A stretch of DNA of 7,701 nt from Deltaproteobacteria bacterium (lineage in GTDB: Bacteria; Desulfobacterota; Desulfobacteria; Desulfobacterales; JAFDDL01). The notes beneath the pieces were generated by a model that was not told the origin of the DNA, did no database searches, and saw only the letters and a list, made by a program, of their open reading frames with translations. Position numbers and translations under genes: made by a program. Of the stretch, positions 4,359 to 7,701 are shown piece after piece (position 1 is the first letter of the stretch; every line of letters begins with the position of its first letter). The stretch lies in the NCBI GenBank assembly GCA_019310865.1, contig JAFDDL010000159.1, positions 1 to 7,701 of the forward strand, written 5' to 3'.

Positions 4359-7300
4359 ATGGACAACGGAAATATGTCAACTAAGACAAGTCAAGATAGT
4401 CCATTGCTGGCACTTGCCGCCTTGTTCGATGGGGATTTTTCCATTGACTGGATTCAGGAGATCTCCAACAGCACGGCCACACCGCTGCTAACGGCTTTTG
4501 AAGACGCAATCGGTGAGGGCGTTTTAACCTCGATAGAGGCGGGGATATATCGGTTCGTCGATGTCGGGAAACGCGAGAAACTCAAGGCCTCCTTTCAACC
4601 ATTGGAGAAAGAACGACTCCATCGAAAAATCGCAAGCCTTCTTATGCGCGATGCTCCGGATGAACAGACCGGCACCCTTCAGGCAGCCGGCCACCTGCTT
4701 TACATTCCCAACGACATCCAGGGGTGTCGGCAACTGCTCAAGGCCGGCACCCATTATATGAAATCGCCCCGATTGATCGAAGCCCAGCGCTGTTTTACAA
4801 AAATCATCGATGATCTGGGCCGGCTGGCGGGGGCAGAAGCCGATCTGGTTTATGTGCAAACAGCCATCGAAAGCTCCAAAACTTATATTGCCGGCGGGGA
4901 TTATTTGGGCCCGGATACGGTGCTGCGCGAAGCCCTCGGGCGCGCAAAAAATCTTAGCGATACGCTTTACCAAGCCCATATCGAGATGCATTTATCCCAT
5001 GTGGAAGGCGCTCGAGCCCGATATGGTTTGTCCGCCGGACATTACAAGCGGGCCTGTCTGCTTGCCCGGGATATTTCCAATTCGAAATGGGAGCGCTCAT
5101 TTGCCATGTATAAAATGACGAATCTTCATGGCTCGGGCCGCTATAAGGAGGCGCTGTTGGGGCATGAACAGTATGTTCCGGATGTGGCCCGGTATCCACG
5201 GACCTTCTATTCCACCGGCACTGCGATTATGTTTGGCGAGTGCCTGGCAGCTACCGGGCAGGTGAGCCAGGGGTTGGGTCTGTTGCATGCCCTGCGAACC
5301 CATTGCAGAAAGCTGAATAATCCAAACATGGCCTGCGAAACCACCATCGCCCTTGGAACCGCGCTTCTCAATATCCGAAAATCGCATGAGGCCATCGGGT
5401 ATCTGAACGAGTCTTTGAAAGATGCCATCGCTGGTGAAAATCACCGCATGAAAATAATAACCACGTTAATGCTGGCCTACGGCCATTATCTAAACAGCGA
5501 CAATAAAAAATCTTTCGGTTTTTTGAAACAATTTATCCAGTTGTTGAAAAAATCCCGGACAAACGCGCGCGCCAACCCCTGTCTGCTTGAAATTCTCTAC
5601 GCCATGAAAACAGGCAAATTCCCCCGGATCGATGATCTTACGCTTGCAAAAGAGATCAAGGAATTTATTAAAGTCCCCAATGCACATTTCAAGGGGATTG
5701 CGTTTCGATACAAAGCCCTGCTGCAGATGCGTGAGGGCGCGCCCGCTGATGCGATATCCGGGTCATTGGGGCACGCCTTGCGATGGCTCGAAGTGTCCGG
5801 GCACCAATATGAGGTCGCCAGGACCCGACTGGAAATCGCACGCTTTTACCGGACCCGGGGAAATAAAAAGAAAGCCGACTCGGCTCTCAAAAAGGTCACC
5901 GAACACCTATCCCATACAGATGTGGATCTGGTCCCGCAGGATCTCAGAGCATTGGTTAAAGATGTCCGGGACGAGAAGGACCTGCTCAAGGAGATATTGA
6001 AACTGGGCCAGGAAATCGTTTCGATTCATGACCACAAGGCCCTGGTTCATCTCATCATATCGACAGTGAACCGAATAACAGGGGCCGAACGGGGTGCCAT
6101 TTTCCTTTTTGGTGACGGCGAGACTCCTTCTCGCCTGAGTCTACGGGCATCCAAAAACCTCACTGCAGACGAAATTAATAGTCCGGGCTTTTCCGCTTCC
6201 ATGGACTGGGTGGCGGCAACTGCCGCCACCGGTAAAGGATGTGTAAAAGTGATGACACCGGATGCGCATGCCGACATATACCTGGATCGACAAGTCCAAA
6301 CGTGTATTTGCGTGCCCATGGTCGTGAGGAATAAAACGGTTGGGATTTTGTATCACGATAATTGTTTGCTGCCCAATACGTTCCGCGAATCCGACCTGGA
6401 AATCCTATCCTATTTTGCCGCCCAAGCGGCCCTGGCCATCGACAACGCCCGTTCCTATGAAGAAGTCCAAAGCATGAATCAACGCCTGGCGGAAGAAAAA
6501 GATTATTTCGAGGAACAACATCTGGACAGTATTCATTTTGAGAATTTTGTGGGTGAAAGCAACGCCATTCGTTCTGTTTTGTCCCAAGTCGATCAGGTGG
6601 CCGAAACCAATACCACCGTCTTGATACTCGGCGAGACCGGCGTGGGCAAAGAACTCATCGCCAGGGCCATTCACAGCCACAGCCTACGCCGCGACAAACC
6701 GTTTATTCGCGTGCACGCCTGTGCACTTCCGGAAAGTCTCATTGCCAGCGAGCTTTTCGGACATGAAAAAGGTGCCTTTACCGGGGCCGACAAACAGCAG
6801 GTCGGCCGGTTCGAGCTTGCCGACACCGGGACGCTATTTCTGGACGAAATCGGCGAACTGCCACTTGATATCCAGGTGCATCTGCTCCGGGTCCTGCAAA
6901 CCGGTGAATTTGAAAGAGTTGGCGGCCACAAAACCCTTCACTCGGATTTCAGACTGATTCTGGCCACCAATCGGGATCTGCAAAAGGCCGTCCGCCAAAA
7001 GCGTTTCAGAGATGACCTCTTTTATCGAATCAACGTGTTTCCCATTCCCGTTCCCCCCCTTCGGGACAGAAAAGAAGACATCCCGCTGCTTGTTTCATTT
7101 TTTATCAGCGAATACGCCGCAAAAATGGGCAAGGCGGCGGTAAAAATCCGCCGAATGGATTTACAGCGGCTCATGGCGTATGACTGGCCCGGCAACGTGC
7201 GCGAACTGGAAAATGTCATCGAAAGAGGGATCATTCTCAGCCCTGGATCGGAACTCATCATTCCGGAACTGGAACCGGACAAGCCCCCCACGAAGCTCTC

Positions 7301-7469
7301 GGGGCCGTTTCCGACCCTGAGAGAAAACGAGCGCCGGTTGATCATATCCGCCCTGCAAAAAACGAACGGTAAACTCCAAGGTCCCGGCGGTGCATCAGAA
7401 CTGCTGGACATCAATACCAGCACCTTGAAATCACGCATGAAAAGACTCGGGATAAACCGCCAGACATAG
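4359..7469 (+). CDS. Sigma-54-dependent activator with STAND-type winged helix, TPR-like, GAF, AAA+ and Fis-type HTH domains
   Basis: A 1036-residue cytoplasmic activator, about twice the usual length. Residues 15-97 look like the winged helix that follows the NTPase in STAND/MalT/PknK-like proteins (LLALAALFDGDFSIDWI, then a pattern ending PLEKERLHRKIASLL). About 100-527 is all-helical, with degenerate TPR-like repeats. About 557-697 is a GAF sensor domain and 700-720 a short coil. The AAA+ domain has Walker A GETGVGKE (758-765), GAFTGA (805-810) for sigma-54 contact, Walker B TLFLDEIG (D829, E830), FRDDLFYRINV (883-893) and WPGNVRELEN (943-952). Residues 986-1034 form the Fis-like HTH ending STLKSRMKRLGI. 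All parts for ATP-driven open-complex formation are present. ATG 4359 is chosen because TGGGGA lies 5 nt upstream; GTG 4275, ATG 4347 and ATG 4374 are alternatives. It is divergent from a sigma-54 promoter, so control of that operon is likely. The ligand is unknown. Confidence 0.93.
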   Translation: MDNGNMSTKTSQDSPLLALAALFDGDFSIDWIQEISNSTATPLLTAFEDAIGEGVLTSIEAGIYRFVDVGKREKLKASFQPLEKERLHRKIASLLMRDAPDEQTGTLQAAGHLLYIPNDIQGCRQLLKAGTHYMKSPRLIEAQRCFTKIIDDLGRLAGAEADLVYVQTAIESSKTYIAGGDYLGPDTVLREALGRAKNLSDTLYQAHIEMHLSHVEGARARYGLSAGHYKRACLLARDISNSKWERSFAMYKMTNLHGSGRYKEALLGHEQYVPDVARYPRTFYSTGTAIMFGECLAATGQVSQGLGLLHALRTHCRKLNNPNMACETTIALGTALLNIRKSHEAIGYLNESLKDAIAGENHRMKIITTLMLAYGHYLNSDNKKSFGFLKQFIQLLKKSRTNARANPCLLEILYAMKTGKFPRIDDLTLAKEIKEFIKVPNAHFKGIAFRYKALLQMREGAPADAISGSLGHALRWLEVSGHQYEVARTRLEIARFYRTRGNKKKADSALKKVTEHLSHTDVDLVPQDLRALVKDVRDEKDLLKEILKLGQEIVSIHDHKALVHLIISTVNRITGAERGAIFLFGDGETPSRLSLRASKNLTADEINSPGFSASMDWVAATAATGKGCVKVMTPDAHADIYLDRQVQTCICVPMVVRNKTVGILYHDNCLLPNTFRESDLEILSYFAAQAALAIDNARSYEEVQSMNQRLAEEKDYFEEQHLDSIHFENFVGESNAIRSVLSQVDQVAETNTTVLILGETGVGKELIARAIHSHSLRRDKPFIRVHACALPESLIASELFGHEKGAFTGADKQQVGRFELADTGTLFLDEIGELPLDIQVHLLRVLQTGEFERVGGHKTLHSDFRLILATNRDLQKAVRQKRFRDDLFYRINVFPIPVPPLRDRKEDIPLLVSFFISEYAAKMGKAAVKIRRMDLQRLMAYDWPGNVRELENVIERGIILSPGSELIIPELEPDKPPTKLSGPFPTLRENERRLIISALQKTNGKLQGPGGASELLDINTSTLKSRMKRLGINRQT

Positions 7470-7510
7470 GGGTCAAGTCCGCTCTTGCATAGGGGTCAAG
7501 TCCGCTCTTG
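7465..7510. repeat. Two perfect tandem 23-bp repeats at the RAYT element end
   Basis: Copies at 7465-7487 and 7488-7510 are identical and abut. The unit begins CATAGGGGTCAAG and ends TCCGCTCTTG, and each unit holds a small inverted pair, CAAG-N6-CTTG. The activator stop TAG (7467-7469) lies in the first copy and the transposase stop (7496-7498) in the second. They look like terminal, REP-type repeats served by the adjacent transposase, with one duplicated unit. Confidence 0.75.
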
Positions 7511-7701
7511 GCTCTTTACAATTGTTTTTTCCAAATTCCCCAAATGCATGCGCAGCTTACGCTCCCTGGCCAACTTCTTTTTCATGCGTTCAATCACGCT
7601 GCTGACCGTGCTATCGTTGTCGATTTGAAACTGACTACCAATTTCCTTTAAAGTGTCCCGTCTTAGCTTCCTGGTAAGATATATAGCCACATTCCGAGCC
7701 T
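7496..7701 (-). CDS. C-terminal end of a RAYT (REP-associated, IS200-like) transposase, partial at the window edge
   Basis: The reading frame enters from the right edge as ARNVAIYLTRK and ends with KSQERT and TGA, giving about 67 visible residues. The pattern AIYLTRKLRRDTLKEIG, then a recognition-helix-like stretch DSTVSSVIERM and a basic KKKLARERKLR tail, matches the DnaA-like helix-turn-helix found at the C-terminus of many RAYT transposases. These act by single-strand tyrosine (Y1) chemistry on hairpin repeats. The catalytic HUH and Tyr residues would lie upstream, outside the window, so I cannot tell whether the gene is intact. The last codons are encoded inside the neighbouring tandem repeat. 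The GTG at 7690 is an internal codon and not the start. Confidence 0.75.
   Translation of the reverse strand, partial: ARNVAIYLTRKLRRDTLKEIGSQFQIDNDSTVSSVIERMKKKLARERKLRMHLGNLEKTIVKSQERT

Noticed and set aside
4219..4491. 90-codon plus-strand frame overlapping the activator start
   Set aside because: It overlaps the activator in another frame, shows no family pattern and starts inside a palindrome without a ribosome site.
7465..7510. CRISPR-like repeat pair
   Set aside because: The copies abut with no spacer and lie at the end of a transposase gene; no cas gene is visible.

Overview
The window looks like part of a chromosome from an anaerobic, acyl-CoA-degrading bacterium, most likely a Desulfobacterota (former Deltaproteobacteria) sulfate reducer or syntroph. 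This is an inference from three things: an acyl-CoA dehydrogenase/thiolase operon beside a sigma-54 enhancer-binding protein, a RAYT-type transposase end, and the general protein style. No rRNA, tRNA or marker gene fixes the taxonomy.

Layout, left to right. (1) 1-808: a GntR/HutC-family repressor gene on the minus strand. It ends on a GC-rich hairpin terminator, and its upstream region has a TTGACA promoter with an overlapping HutC-like operator. (2) 809-1496: a decayed patch on the plus strand. It holds a fragment of a RelE-type toxin with an in-frame stop, then a short Phd-like antitoxin whose C-terminal XRE domain appears cut off, then an 84-nt imperfect hairpin starting at the base after the antitoxin stop codon. 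(3) 1508-3958: a two-gene minus-strand operon with acyl-CoA dehydrogenase first and thiolase second, 18 nt apart. (4) 3959-4358: a divergent control region with a near-perfect sigma-54 -24/-12 promoter reading toward the operon, built inside a perfect dyad, plus two further palindromes. (5) 4359-7469: a very large sigma-54-dependent activator: STAND-type winged helix and TPR-like repeats, then GAF, AAA+ with intact GAFTGA, and a Fis-like HTH. (6) 7465-7701: two tandem 23-bp repeats that contain the stop codons of both the activator and a convergent RAYT-type transposase whose gene runs off the right edge.

Most coherent reading: the activator senses a signal through its TPR/GAF part, possibly an acyl-CoA or its precursor. 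It binds upstream palindromes and switches on the divergent dehydrogenase/thiolase operon through sigma-54. The dyad also gives a weaker GG-N10-GC element facing the activator gene, so one site might serve both directions. The GntR repressor may touch the same circuit, because its own promoter and the activator leader share an 11-base motif. The enoyl-CoA hydratase and 3-hydroxyacyl-CoA dehydrogenase steps are absent here and must be supplied elsewhere if this is beta-oxidation.
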